A DNA stretch of 64,000 bases from Novosphingobium sp. FSW06-99 (GTDB lineage Bacteria > Pseudomonadota > Alphaproteobacteria > Sphingomonadales > Sphingomonadaceae): NCBI RefSeq assembly GCF_001519065.1, contig NZ_KQ954259.1, forward strand, positions 35,137 through 99,136, written 5' to 3'. Made by a program: the position numbers and the translations under genes. Below the pieces are notes generated by a model. It did not search any database. It saw only the letters and a program-made list of their open reading frames with translations, and was not told where the DNA came from. Below, piece by piece: positions 10,610 to 19,339 of this stretch. The stretch's first letter is position 1; the number at the start of each line of letters is the position of its first letter.

Positions 10610-11128
10610 ATGTTCACCGCGATCCTCATCCGCGCAGCAATCGTCCTGACCGCCGCCGTGGCGATGGAGCTGGTCGCGTGGTCCAGCCACAAATACGTCA
10701 TGCACGGGTTCGGCTGGGGCTGGCACCGCGATCATCACGAACGCCACGACGGATTTTTCGAAAAGAACGATCTCTATGCCGTGGTCGGCGCGGCGATCTC
10801 GATCAGCTTTTTCATGATCGGCAGCCCGCTCGTGGTGGGCGCGCTGGCGTGGTGGCCGGGCACCTGGATCGGGCTGGGCGTGATGGTCTATGGCGCGATC
10901 TACACGCTGATCCACGACGGCATCGTCCACCAGCGCTGGTTCCGCTATGTCCCGCGCGGCGGCTATCCGATGCGGCTGGTCCAGGCGCACAAGCTGCACC
11001 ATGCCACCGAAGGCAAGGATGGCGGCGTCAGCTTCGGCTTTGTGTTTGCGCGCGATCCCAAAGTGTTGAAGCGCGAACTGAAGGCCCAGCGCGAAGCAGG
11101 CATCGCCAAAGTGCGTGACGCGATCTGA
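10610..11128 (+). CDS. crtZ: beta-carotene hydroxylase (CrtZ type)
   Basis: Di-iron membrane hydroxylase that adds hydroxyl groups to the beta-ionone rings of carotenoids, giving zeaxanthin-type yellow pigments. The 172-residue product has the histidine motifs of the fatty-acid-hydroxylase superfamily: HKYVMH, HRDHHERHD, HDGIVHQRW and HKLHH. Hydrophobic segments lie before the first motif and in the middle. The frame is open far upstream, but the ATG at 10610 gives the usual CrtZ length (about 160-175). No strong ribosome-binding site is visible. No other carotenoid gene is in the window. Confidence 0.92.
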   Translation: MFTAILIRAAIVLTAAVAMELVAWSSHKYVMHGFGWGWHRDHHERHDGFFEKNDLYAVVGAAISISFFMIGSPLVVGALAWWPGTWIGLGVMVYGAIYTLIHDGIVHQRWFRYVPRGGYPMRLVQAHKLHHATEGKDGGVSFGFVFARDPKVLKRELKAQREAGIAKVRDAI

Positions 11129-11161
11129 AGCCTGTCGATCGCGCAGGCAATGCCCGCTTGG

Positions 11162-11181
11162 ATCTGGCCGATGGGCCAGAT
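11162..11181 (+). other. hairpin between crtZ and the GST gene
   Basis: An exact 8-base-pair stem (11162-11169 with 11174-11181, loop GATG) lies 11 bases before the GST start. There is no T-run. It could be a weak terminator for crtZ or a translational element of the next gene. Confidence 0.3.
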
Positions 11182-11192
11182 AGGGTGCACCC

Positions 11193-11879
11193 ATGACGGC
11201 CTCTTTCACGCCCTTCGACCCGACCGTGCGGCCCATGATGACGATCTACGATTTTCCGCAGGGGCCCTATCCAGCGCGCGTGCGGATCGCGTTGGGTGAG
11301 AAAAACCTGCAATCGCGCGTGCGGTTCGAACTGGTCGATCTTTTGAAGGGCGAACACAAACAGCCCGACTTCATCGCCAGCAAGAACTATTCGGGCACGC
11401 TGCCGGTGCTCGAACTCGACGACGGCACGCTGATCGCCGAGTGCACCGCGATCAGCGAATATCTGGACTGGCTCGATGGCAATCCCGTCCTGACGGGTAC
11501 GACGCCGCGCGAAAGAGGCCTGATCCACATGATGAACAAGCGCGCCGAGCTGGAACTGCTCGACGCCATCAGCGTCTATTTCCACCATGCCACGCCCGGG
11601 CTTGGTCCGCTTGTCGAAGTCTATCAGAACGCCGAGTGGGGCCTGCGCCAGCGCGACAAAGCCGTCAGGGGGATGCATTATTTCGACAGCATCCTGCGCG
11701 TACAGCCGTTCGTCGCCGGAGAAGCCTTCTCGATGGCCGACATCACGGTCATCGGCGGCCTGATATTTGCCGGAATCGTGAAATTGCCGGTACCTGCGCA
11801 GTGCGAGGCCCTGATCGCCTGGTATGCCAGGATGTGCGAACGCCCTAGCGTCAAGCACCGCATCACGATGTCAGCCTAG
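11193..11879 (+). CDS. glutathione S-transferase family protein
   Basis: Thioredoxin-fold N-terminal domain (TIYDFPQGPYPARVRIAL, with the cis-Pro GTLPVLELDDG) and an all-helical C-terminal domain ending in FSMADITVIGGLIFAG. Together these are the two domains of a cytosolic GST. The length of 228 residues is normal. The ESTAI-like position reads ECTAISEYLD. ATG at 11193 gives a 14-residue leader before MMTIYDF, so 11235 is an alternative start. Substrate and class cannot be assigned. It may be co-transcribed with crtZ 64 bases upstream, and it converges on the MOSC gene. Confidence 0.88.
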   Translation: MTASFTPFDPTVRPMMTIYDFPQGPYPARVRIALGEKNLQSRVRFELVDLLKGEHKQPDFIASKNYSGTLPVLELDDGTLIAECTAISEYLDWLDGNPVLTGTTPRERGLIHMMNKRAELELLDAISVYFHHATPGLGPLVEVYQNAEWGLRQRDKAVRGMHYFDSILRVQPFVAGEAFSMADITVIGGLIFAGIVKLPVPAQCEALIAWYARMCERPSVKHRITMSA

Positions 11880-11883
11880 ACCG

Positions 11884-12699
11884 CTATCGCGTTGCCACAA
11901 CCGCATCGCCCACGGCGATCGTGCCGGCGCCATCGGGAATCGCGTTCTGGCCAAAGATCGGTTCTGGCCGGGGCCCGGGCATCACACGGCCCATCGCCAT
12001 CAACGTGCGCAGCGGTTCCATTTTCGTCACCACTTCGCCGCTGTCGGGATCTTGCGTGGTGATCACGCAGCGGGTGCATGGCTTGACCACGCGCAAGGTC
12101 ACATCGCCGATCCGCAAGGCCTGCCAGCCGTCTTCGGCAAAAGCACCGGGGGCGCCCGCGATCACCAGATTGGGGCGGAACCGCGCCATCGTCACCGGGC
12201 TGGCCAGGGCGCGATTTAGCGCATCGAGCGATTCGACCACCGTCACCAGCAACGGAAACCCGTCGGCAAAACTGACCTGATCGCCATCGCGGCCATAATC
12301 CGCATCGACCGGGCGCACCACCGTTTCGGGCATGTGCACCAGCCGCACCGGCCGCGCGAACCGGTCCGACAGCCAGTGCGCCGCCGTATCGCCCGCATCT
12401 GTCGCGATAACCGTATCGCCCCACACCCGCACCGGCATGGCGTCACCCGCCACAGGGTCGCCAACCGCCAGATCCCCGGCACCGGGGTGCGACAGCACGA
12501 TTCCCGATCCAGTCCAGGTGGCGCCGACATGGGCCATCATGGGCACTTCGCGCCGGGTCAGAAAGCGGCCCTCGGGCGTTACCATCATCCAGCGCCGGTC
12601 GCCGGCGAGCCCGCGCGGTTCGACCGGCACTGCATCGAGCGCCTGCCCGCCCAGCGATTTGACCGGATAGCGGTGCAGCGCGACGATTCGCATGGTCAT
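11884..12699 (-). CDS. MOSC domain protein
   Basis: An N-terminal MOSC beta-barrel domain (RYPVKSLGGQ, ending near residue 120) is followed by a C-terminal MOSC domain with KPCTRCVITTQDP, whose cysteine is the proposed molybdenum/sulfur-carrying residue in MOSC proteins. At 271 residues it resembles the YcbX/mARC group without the ferredoxin extension, so an oxidoreductase of N-hydroxylated compounds is likely. Its ATG overlaps the sufE stop (ATGA at 12696-12699), which fixes the start and couples it to sufE. Confidence 0.88.
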   Translation of the reverse strand: MTMRIVALHRYPVKSLGGQALDAVPVEPRGLAGDRRWMMVTPEGRFLTRREVPMMAHVGATWTGSGIVLSHPGAGDLAVGDPVAGDAMPVRVWGDTVIATDAGDTAAHWLSDRFARPVRLVHMPETVVRPVDADYGRDGDQVSFADGFPLLVTVVESLDALNRALASPVTMARFRPNLVIAGAPGAFAEDGWQALRIGDVTLRVVKPCTRCVITTQDPDSGEVVTKMEPLRTLMAMGRVMPGPRPEPIFGQNAIPDGAGTIAVGDAVVATR

Positions 12700-13106
12700 C
12701 CCCCGGCGATCCGCGCAGCGTGTTGCTGCACCAGCGCGATCATGTTGGGCAAACCTTGGGTCCGGCTCGACGACAATTGGCGCGTCAAACCAAACCGCTC
12801 CAGCACACCAGTTATGTCGGTTTTTGCGACCTCGGACGCAGGCCTATCTTGTACAACGGCTAGTACGAGCGCGATCATCCCCTTTGTAAACGGGGATTCG
12901 CTGTCGGCAAGAAAGTGCAACCGATCGTCGCCAGATTCGAGAGGATACACCCAAACTTTGGCCAAACAGCCGCGCACCAACGTGGCATCGGCCTTGAGCG
13001 CATCTGGCATCGGCTCAAGCGCTCGCCCCAGTTCGATCAGCAGGCGATAGCGATCATCGCCATCGAGGAATTCATATTCGTCATAGATATCATCAAGCGT
13101 GCGCAT
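12696..13106 (-). CDS. sufE: SufE family cysteine-desulfuration protein
   Basis: Sulfur-acceptor protein that takes persulfide sulfur from a cysteine desulfurase for Fe-S cluster building. The 136 residues contain the catalytic cysteine in VRGCLAKVWV and the family features DIYDEYEFLDGDDRYRLLIELG and DSPFTKG-like ESPFTKGM. The ATG at 13106 is chosen although the frame is open to 13403, because the upstream part overlaps the CPBP gene. Its stop overlaps the MOSC start. It follows the CPBP gene by 26 bases, so it may be read from the psp promoter. No other suf gene is in the window. Confidence 0.92.
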   Translation of the reverse strand: MRTLDDIYDEYEFLDGDDRYRLLIELGRALEPMPDALKADATLVRGCLAKVWVYPLESGDDRLHFLADSESPFTKGMIALVLAVVQDRPASEVAKTDITGVLERFGLTRQLSSSRTQGLPNMIALVQQHAARIAGG

Positions 13107-13132
13107 GCCCCGCGCTCTAACGCCTCGCCCGG

Positions 13133-13996
13133 TCAGTTGGAACCGGTTTTTGGGGCGATCCACATCGGCGCCACCGTGCCATGGCGCCGCACCGCGATGA
13201 CCAGCACGATCAGCCCGGCGATCGTCGCCACCACCATCGCCACCGCGCTCGCTTCCAGCCCGAACGCCCCGCCGGTCAGCCAGTCCGGCCCCGAACGCAT
13301 GGTGATCAGCAGGCCCTGCGGCGCCTCGCCGCCCGAAACCGGCGCCGAAAACACCCAGCCCTGCGCGAAATTCCACCCGGCATGGACGCCCACTGCCAGC
13401 CACAGCCGCCGCGTCAACATATAGGCCGCACCCAGCAGGATGCCCGCCTCCATGGTGATCGCCAGCGCGGCAAACCAGGTTGCACCGGGATTGAGCAGAT
13501 GCGCGGCGCCAAAAAACCCGGCAGTGATCAGCAGCGCCGCCCAGGTGCCCAGCATCGTTTCGACATGGCGAAACAGCACGCCGCGAAACAGCGTTTCTTC
13601 AAACACCCCGCTGGTGATCGCCAGCGCCAGCATCGAGCCCAGGCTGCCCAGGCTGAGCCAGCCGCGCACCCCGCCAAAGGTCAGCCCGCCCATCAGCGCA
13701 ACCGTGCCCGCCATCACGCTGAACAGCGCGATCCCGCACGCCAGCCCCGCCGCCGCTTCACGCAGCGCGCCCGACCTTGCGAATTCGCGATCGACGCGCC
13801 GTTCCAGCCGATGTTGCAAGAGTTTCCACAAACCGATGTTGGTCGCGGCAAAAACCAGCGCGGCGAGCACGCTGAACAGCCCCTTGGGCATATGCAGCGC
13901 ATGCGCACCGACCGAAATCAGCACCGCCACGCCGATCACCGCCACCGCTTCGATCAGCAACAGGACAAGCGGAAAATGGACAATCCGGGACCACAT
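13133..13996 (-). CDS. CPBP family intramembrane metalloprotease
   Basis: Polytopic membrane protein of 287 residues with about eight hydrophobic segments. It carries the CPBP (Abi/Rce1-like) motifs: EETLFRG in the first catalytic helix, FFGAAHLLN, and HAGWNFAQG near the end. These supply the Glu, Arg, His and Asn residues of intramembrane endopeptidases. It starts 10 bases after the last small psp-type gene and ends 26 bases before sufE, so it sits inside the - strand run. A role in envelope stress is suggested only by position. Confidence 0.88.
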   Translation of the reverse strand: MWSRIVHFPLVLLLIEAVAVIGVAVLISVGAHALHMPKGLFSVLAALVFAATNIGLWKLLQHRLERRVDREFARSGALREAAAGLACGIALFSVMAGTVALMGGLTFGGVRGWLSLGSLGSMLALAITSGVFEETLFRGVLFRHVETMLGTWAALLITAGFFGAAHLLNPGATWFAALAITMEAGILLGAAYMLTRRLWLAVGVHAGWNFAQGWVFSAPVSGGEAPQGLLITMRSGPDWLTGGAFGLEASAVAMVVATIAGLIVLVIAVRRHGTVAPMWIAPKTGSN

Positions 13997-14006
13997 GCCG
14001 TGCCCC

Positions 14007-14249
14007 TCAGCGATCGCGCAGCGCGTCGATCTCGTGCGCGAGATTGAGGCTGCTGCGGTTATCGGTCAGGATGCGTTCGAGCACCGCGACGCGACTGTTG
14101 AGCGCCGCAACTTCGCGGGCAAGCGCGGCATTTTCGGTGTTGTCGCCGCGTGCCGCCTCGATCCGCGCCATCGCGAGATGGCGGCTGCGCAGCACTTTGG
14201 CGATCGAGGTGATGGCGACAATGGCAACGATGGCCAGCCAGAAATCCAT
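14007..14249 (-). CDS. PspB-like small membrane protein (third copy)
   Basis: An 80-residue protein with one N-terminal transmembrane helix (DFWLAIVAIVAITSIAKVL), a short basic turn and a C-terminal coiled coil ending in RVAVLERILTDN and HEIDALRDR. The topology and the L-E-R-I-L/V-T/A-D signature are those of PspB and of the next gene upstream. AGAAGGA serves as the ribosome-binding site about 8 bases before ATG. I infer a paralogue or partner of PspB acting with PspA/PspC at the inner membrane. Confidence 0.75.
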   Translation of the reverse strand: MDFWLAIVAIVAITSIAKVLRSRHLAMARIEAARGDNTENAALAREVAALNSRVAVLERILTDNRSSLNLAHEIDALRDR

Positions 14250-14291
14250 GGAGGTGATCCTTCTTGCGTCGTCTTGGCGCTGATGGGTGGT

Positions 14292-14579
14292 TTACCGCGC
14301 CGCCGTGGCCCTGGCATCATGCAGCGGTGTGGGGGCATCGGCCCCGCGCAGCGCCTCGATCTCTTGGGCCAGGTTGCTGCCGCGATCGGTGACGATGCGT
14401 TCCAGCACGCGGATGCGGTCTTCCAGCGCGGCGATGCGGTCGTTGGCCTGGTGGTCGAAGCGGCTGTCGGCCTCGATCCGCAACTTGGCCATCTTGGTGC
14501 GGTGCCCGGCCACGATCGCAGTGATCGGAATGCTGAACACTGCGAGCGTGGCGACAAGATCGACGAATGAGTTGTGCAT
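14292..14579 (-). CDS. PspB-like small membrane protein (second copy)
   Basis: A 95-residue protein with an N-terminal transmembrane helix (DLVATLAVFSIPITAIVAG), then a predicted coiled coil with RIAALEDRIRVLERIVTDRG and AQEIEALRG. It resembles the neighbouring 80-residue protein over the whole coiled coil and PspB over the RMTTVERLVAAD region. A GGGGGAAA tract lies upstream of the ATG. The gene is 30 bases after pspC and 42 before the next small gene, in the same transcript. Function is unknown beyond the Psp context. Confidence 0.75.
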   Translation of the reverse strand: MHNSFVDLVATLAVFSIPITAIVAGHRTKMAKLRIEADSRFDHQANDRIAALEDRIRVLERIVTDRGSNLAQEIEALRGADAPTPLHDARATAAR

Positions 14580-14609
14580 GCCTGTTTCCCCCGGAACGTG
14601 TGACGGGCC

Positions 14610-14990
14610 TCAGCCGCGCAAGTTTTCAATCTCTGCCGAAAGGCGGGGATTGGACGAGACATAGAACGCTTCGACTTCGGCCAGCCGACGGTCGATATCG
14701 CGGAACTGGGCGCGCACTTCGCGGGCCGTACGGGTGGGCGACTGGCGCACACCTTGCCAGAATTTCTGTTCTTCCGCATCGGCATAAAGGCTGTTGGGCT
14801 TGTCATGCGACAAAAAGCCGAGTGCAAGATAGATCACCGGGACAAATCCCATGCCGCAGACGGTGGCGACCACAACTGCCAGCCGCACCCACAGCACTTC
14901 AAACCCGGTGTAATCGGCAATCCCGGCGCAGACCCCCATGAACTTGCCATTGGCCTTGTCGCGATAGAATCTGGTGCGAGCGGCGTTCAT
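14610..14990 (-). CDS. pspC: phage shock protein C
   Basis: Inner-membrane sensor/effector of the phage shock response. It has 126 residues. The PspC domain begins with FYRDKANGKFMGVCAGIADYTG, then WVRLAVVVATV and a transmembrane stretch to LALGFLSHDKP. A C-terminal segment with leucine-zipper character (REVRAQFRDIDRRLAEVEAF) follows, of the type used for contact with PspB. The start overlaps the pspB stop by one base (TGATG), which fixes it and implies translational coupling. Confidence 0.95.
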   Translation of the reverse strand: MNAARTRFYRDKANGKFMGVCAGIADYTGFEVLWVRLAVVVATVCGMGFVPVIYLALGFLSHDKPNSLYADAEEQKFWQGVRQSPTRTAREVRAQFRDIDRRLAEVEAFYVSSNPRLSAEIENLRG

Positions 14991-15295
14991 CAGCGTACCC
15001 CCTTCTTGGCAGCAAGCTGGCGTTCCAGCAGGCTGAGCGGTTCCTCGGTGTCGCTTGGCGCCGTGCGGCCCAGCGGACGGAATTCGGGATGGTCTGCGGC
15101 GACCAGCCGTTCGACCGTGGTCATGCGGTCTTCGAGCCGGCGCGCCACGCGATAGAGTTCGTCGAGCAGCGCCTCGTCACCGGTGGTCAGCGTCGCCGCC
15201 GTTTTCCACTTTGTGACATAATGCAGGATGATCCACGGCAGAAAGATGAACAGCGATACGATCGCGATCAATCCGACAACATCTCCGGAATCCAT
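14990..15295 (-). CDS. pspB: phage shock protein B
   Basis: Small inner-membrane partner of PspC. An N-terminal transmembrane helix (VVGLIAIVSLFIFLPWIILHYV) is followed by a coiled coil ending in the classic VERLVAADHPEFRP. At 101 residues it is longer than E. coli PspB (74) because of a C-terminal tail. It starts 3 bases after the pspA stop, and its own stop overlaps the pspC start. Confidence 0.95.
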   Translation of the reverse strand: MDSGDVVGLIAIVSLFIFLPWIILHYVTKWKTAATLTTGDEALLDELYRVARRLEDRMTTVERLVAADHPEFRPLGRTAPSDTEEPLSLLERQLAAKKGVR

Positions 15296-15298
15296 GGC

Positions 15299-15982
15299 TC
15301 AACCCTCCTTGCCGGTGTCGGACTTGCCCAGCGCGCGCTTCATCGCGGCCAGTTCCTCGTCGATCTTGTCTTCGCTGGCCAGCGCGGCGATCTCGTCGGC
15401 CAGCGTGGGCTTGGCCCCGGCCAGATCGAGCGCGTCGGCGCGGCCTTCGGCATCATCGACACGGCGTTCGAGATGGTCGAACCGGGCCAGCGCCTCGTCG
15501 ACCCGCTCGCTGGTCATCAGCTTGCGCAGGCGCACGCGGTTTTCCGCCGATTCAAGCCTGGCGGCAATTGCAGTCTGGCGGCTGCGCGCTTCACGCAGGC
15601 GAGTCTGCAGCTTTTCGATATCAGCCTCATAGGCGCGCAGCGAATCCGACAGCACGCCCATTTCGCCGCGCAACTGGCTGCCCATGTCGGCGGCCTTCTT
15701 CTTTTCGATCAGCGCGGCGCGGGCCAGATCCTCGCGCCCCTTGGTCAGCGCCAGTTGCGCCTTGTCGCCCCAATCGGCCTGCAACCGGTCGAGCCGGTCG
15801 ACATGGCGCTGCATTTCCTTTTGATCGGCGATGCTGCGCGCGGCCGAGGCGCGCACTTCCACCAGCGTTTCCTCCATTTCGAGGATGATCATGCGGATCA
15901 TCTTCACCGGGTCTTCGGCGCGTTCGATCAGGTCGGAGAAATTGGCGGCGATGATATCGCGGGTGCGCGAAAAGATACCCAT
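15299..15982 (-). CDS. pspA: phage shock protein A
   Basis: Peripheral membrane protein of the PspA/IM30 (ESCRT-III-like) family. It binds stressed inner membrane and, when free, holds PspF inactive. The 227-residue product starts at MGIFSRTRDIIAANFSDL, the conserved amphipathic N-terminal helix, and is coiled coil through most of its length. The frame is open back to 16114, but ATG at 15982 matches the family N-terminus. It is the second gene from the sigma54 promoter, after a small secreted protein. Confidence 0.97.
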   Translation of the reverse strand: MGIFSRTRDIIAANFSDLIERAEDPVKMIRMIILEMEETLVEVRASAARSIADQKEMQRHVDRLDRLQADWGDKAQLALTKGREDLARAALIEKKKAADMGSQLRGEMGVLSDSLRAYEADIEKLQTRLREARSRQTAIAARLESAENRVRLRKLMTSERVDEALARFDHLERRVDDAEGRADALDLAGAKPTLADEIAALASEDKIDEELAAMKRALGKSDTGKEG

Positions 15983-16110
15983 GGGCAATGCTCCGTAACT
16001 AGGGCGGCGGGATTGGGTCATGCCCGCTCCGTTCGCACCTTGATCGAGCGTCGCATGCTGCCTTGCGGCGATGGCGCGATCAAGCCGCGAAAGCGGGACA
16101 GGCGGCGTGG

Positions 16111-16287
16111 TCATGCGAGTTCGCCGGTAATCGCGGCGGGGCTGGCCACCACGGTCGGGAACACCCCGGCATGATGCGGCGTGGCGGGGCGCGCATAGGC
16201 CAGGCCGCTCAACGCGCTGAGCGCCAGAATGCTGGCCAGGGCGGCGCGGCCAAGCGGCGAAGCGATGAAGCGAGCGGTGTCAGTCAC
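16111..16287 (-). CDS. 58-residue secreted or membrane peptide, first gene of the psp operon
   Basis: A GTG at 16287 is preceded by AAGGAG at 16295-16300, 7 bases away, so translation is well supported. The product has a basic N-terminus (TDTARFIASPLGRAA), one hydrophobic helix (ALASILALSALSGLAYA) that looks like a signal peptide with an AYA cleavage site, and a short tail rich in Ala, Pro and His. I do not recognise a family. E. coli has the small PspD in the same operon, but at the other end and without evident similarity. It is the promoter-proximal gene, about 55 bases after the predicted transcription start. Confidence 0.65.
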   Translation of the reverse strand: MTDTARFIASPLGRAALASILALSALSGLAYARPATPHHAGVFPTVVASPAAITGELA

Positions 16288-16352
16288 AACCTGTCTCCTT
16301 GAGAACAAGATCACGTATGGTCAGGTGCCCGTCTGGGCTACGTCGAAGTATC

Positions 16353-16368
16353 TGCACGAGGCGTGCCA
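16353..16368 (-). promoter_or_regulatory. sigma54 promoter of the psp operon
   Basis: On the - strand the sequence reads TGGCACGCCTCGTGCA. This has the GG (-24) and GC (-12) elements at the exact spacing of the sigma54 consensus TGGCAC-N5-TTGC, with one mismatch in the -12 element. It faces the psp genes and lies opposite pspF, a sigma54 activator. Transcription would start near 16341. Confidence 0.85.
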
Positions 16369-16422
16369 AACCGGAAAAGGCGCGCAATTGCGTGGTTTTC
16401 GCCCAAAATGCACCTTCGCCAC

Positions 16423-16456
16423 ATGGGAAATATTGCCCATGCTTGGGAAATTCTGC
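16423..16456. promoter_or_regulatory. candidate PspF upstream activating sites
   Basis: Two direct repeats of TGGGAAAT-N2-TGC begin at 16424 and 16444, exactly 20 bases (two helical turns) apart. The first is part of an 18-base imperfect palindrome (16423-16440). They lie about 85-115 bases upstream of the predicted psp transcription start and just before the pspF start. This is where an activator of psp and autorepressor of pspF would bind. Confidence 0.65.
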
Positions 16457-16468
16457 TATTCCTTGGCA

Positions 16469-17494
<1,026 letters not shown>

Positions 17495-17497
17495 ACT

Positions 17498-18571
17498 TTG
17501 GCGCTGACCCGCCTGACCTTGCGCGATTTTCGCAATCATGCCGCGACCCGGCTCGACACGATGGCGGCGTTCAACGTGCTGACCGGTGAAAACGGCGCAG
17601 GCAAGACCAACGTGCTCGAAGCGATCAGCCTGCTGGCGCCCGGACGCGGGCTGCGCCGCGCGCAGATTGCCGAGATGGCGGCGGCGCAGGGCGCCGGCGG
17701 CTTTGCCATCGCGGCAGAGCTGGAACAGGGTGCGCTGGCGCTGGGCACCGCCACCGCGCCCGATGCGCCGGGCCGCCGCACCGTGCGCATCAACGGCGCC
17801 GAGGGGCCTGCCAACCGGCTGGCCGAATGGCTGTCGATCACCTGGCTGACCCCGGCAATGGACCGGCTGTTTGCCGAAGGCGCGGGTGCACGGCGGCGTT
17901 TTCTCGACCGGCTGGTGCTGGCCGGCGATCCCGGCCATGCGCGGCTGGCCACGCGCTATGACACCGCCTTGCGCGAGCGCAACCGCCTGCTGGCCGAACC
18001 CGCAGAGCCCGATCCGGGCTGGCTCGACGCGATCGAGGCGCAACTGGCGCAGACCGGCGCGGCGCTGGCGGCCGGACGCCGCGCGCTGGTGGCCGGGCTG
18101 GACGCGGCGATCGCGGCCGAGCCCGAGGGCCCGTTCGCGCGGCCCGTGCTGGCCTATCAGGGAGAGACGCCCGACAGTTCCGCGGCGCTGGCCGATTTGT
18201 TGAAATCAGGGCGCCGCCGCGACCGCGCGGCCGGGCGCACGCTGATCGGGCCGCACCGCGACGATCTGGAGGTGACGATGGCGGCCAAGGCAGCGCCGGC
18301 CGCGCAATGTTCGACCGGCGAACAAAAGGCGATGCTGATCAGCATTGTGCTGGCCCATGCCGCGCTGGGCGACAGTCAACGCCCGCGCCTGCTGCTGCTG
18401 GACGAAATCGCCGCGCACCTCGATCCGCTGCGCCGCGCCGCACTCTACGCCCGGCTGGCCGCATCGGGCGCGCAAGTGTGGATGACCGGCACCGAACCCG
18501 CCCCGTTCGCCGACCTGCCCGCCCCCGCCACTCGCTGGCGCGTAGTCGACGGGCGGGTCGAGCAGGCTTAG
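17498..18571 (+). CDS. recF: DNA replication and repair protein RecF
   Basis: SMC-like ATPase that loads RecA at gaps with RecO/RecR. It has 357 residues with Walker [13 protein letters not shown]-type signature [10 protein letters not shown] and Walker [13 protein letters not shown]. The start is a TTG at 17498, four bases after the pspF stop. The conserved N-terminal strand [12 protein letters not shown] begins there and no ATG lies before residue 22, so TTG is well supported. The gene is not beside dnaA/dnaN, its classical neighbours. It overlaps the convergent lipase gene by 4 bases. Confidence 0.94.
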   Translation: MALTRLTLRDFRNHAATRLDTMAAFNVLTGENGAGKTNVLEAISLLAPGRGLRRAQIAEMAAAQGAGGFAIAAELEQGALALGTATAPDAPGRRTVRINGAEGPANRLAEWLSITWLTPAMDRLFAEGAGARRRFLDRLVLAGDPGHARLATRYDTALRERNRLLAEPAEPDPGWLDAIEAQLAQTGAALAAGRRALVAGLDAAIAAEPEGPFARPVLAYQGETPDSSAALADLLKSGRRRDRAAGRTLIGPHRDDLEVTMAAKAAPAAQCSTGEQKAMLISIVLAHAALGDSQRPRLLLLDEIAAHLDPLRRAALYARLAASGAQVWMTGTEPAPFADLPAPATRWRVVDGRVEQA

Positions 18572-19284
18572 CCGGTTGCCGCCCGCAACGCCGCTGCCAC
18601 GGTCGGTTCGGTCGCTTTCACGATCGCGGCGACGCCCGCGCGGTTGGGGTGGATATGGTCGTCGAGCAACAAGGCAGTGTTGCCGACCACCGCCTGTTCA
18701 AAGAACGGCACCAGCGCGGCGTGGTGTTCGCGCGCCAGTTGCGGCCAGATCGGGTTGAACGCGGCGACGTAATCGGGGCCCAGGTTGTGCCCCGCCAGCA
18801 TGCCGGTCAGCAGCACGGGGATATGTCGCGCTTCGATGGCGGACACGATCGCCTCCAGATTGGCGCGGGTCTGGCCCGGGGGAAGCCCGCGCAGCATATC
18901 GTTGCCGCCCAGCCCGACCATTACCAGCGCGGGCTTTTTCGGCTGGTTGTCGAGCGTGAAGGCCAGCCGTTGCAGTGCGGCCGCCGTGGTATCGCCCGAC
19001 ACCCCGGCATTGACCACGCGCGCAGGCACGCCGCCCGCGTTGAGCGCGGCCTCAAGCTGCGCGGGATAGCTGTCGTTGGGATCGAGCCGATACCCGGCAT
19101 AGAGACTGTCGCCAAAGGCCAGGATCACCGGCGCATCGGCGGGCACCGCCGCGCGCGGGGCGGCGGGCGCGGTGTCGGCGGCGCCGACCATCGCCGCATC
19201 GGGCGCGTCGGGCGCCGCATCGTGCTGGTGCTGCCCGCACCCGGCCAGCGTCACGAGCAGGGCGACGACGAGTGGGAAACGCAT
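18568..19284 (-). CDS. GDSL-type arylesterase/lysophospholipase lipoprotein (TesA-like)
   Basis: SGNH hydrolase of the TesA group, expected to hydrolyse short acyl or aryl esters at the cell envelope. A signal peptide ends in a lipobox, LAGC, at about residue 16, and an Asp/Ala/Pro-rich linker follows. The catalytic blocks are FGDSLYAGY (nucleophile Ser), GLGGNDML and DHIHPNRAG (Asp and His). At 238 residues it is slightly long because of the linker. It is divergent from an ABC ATPase and permease pair, the same neighbourhood as tesA-ybbA-ybbP in enterobacteria. Confidence 0.92.
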   Translation of the reverse strand: MRFPLVVALLVTLAGCGQHQHDAAPDAPDAAMVGAADTAPAAPRAAVPADAPVILAFGDSLYAGYRLDPNDSYPAQLEAALNAGGVPARVVNAGVSGDTTAAALQRLAFTLDNQPKKPALVMVGLGGNDMLRGLPPGQTRANLEAIVSAIEARHIPVLLTGMLAGHNLGPDYVAAFNPIWPQLAREHHAALVPFFEQAVVGNTALLLDDHIHPNRAGVAAIVKATEPTVAAALRAATG

Positions 19285-19339
19285 GGCAGGCCTTTCGGGG
19301 AACTTGCAGGGGTCCCCCTATCTATGCGACGACAGCGGC

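Noticed and set aside
16111..16287. PspD homologue
   Set aside because: Only size and operon membership are similar. The position is promoter-proximal and no sequence match can be seen.
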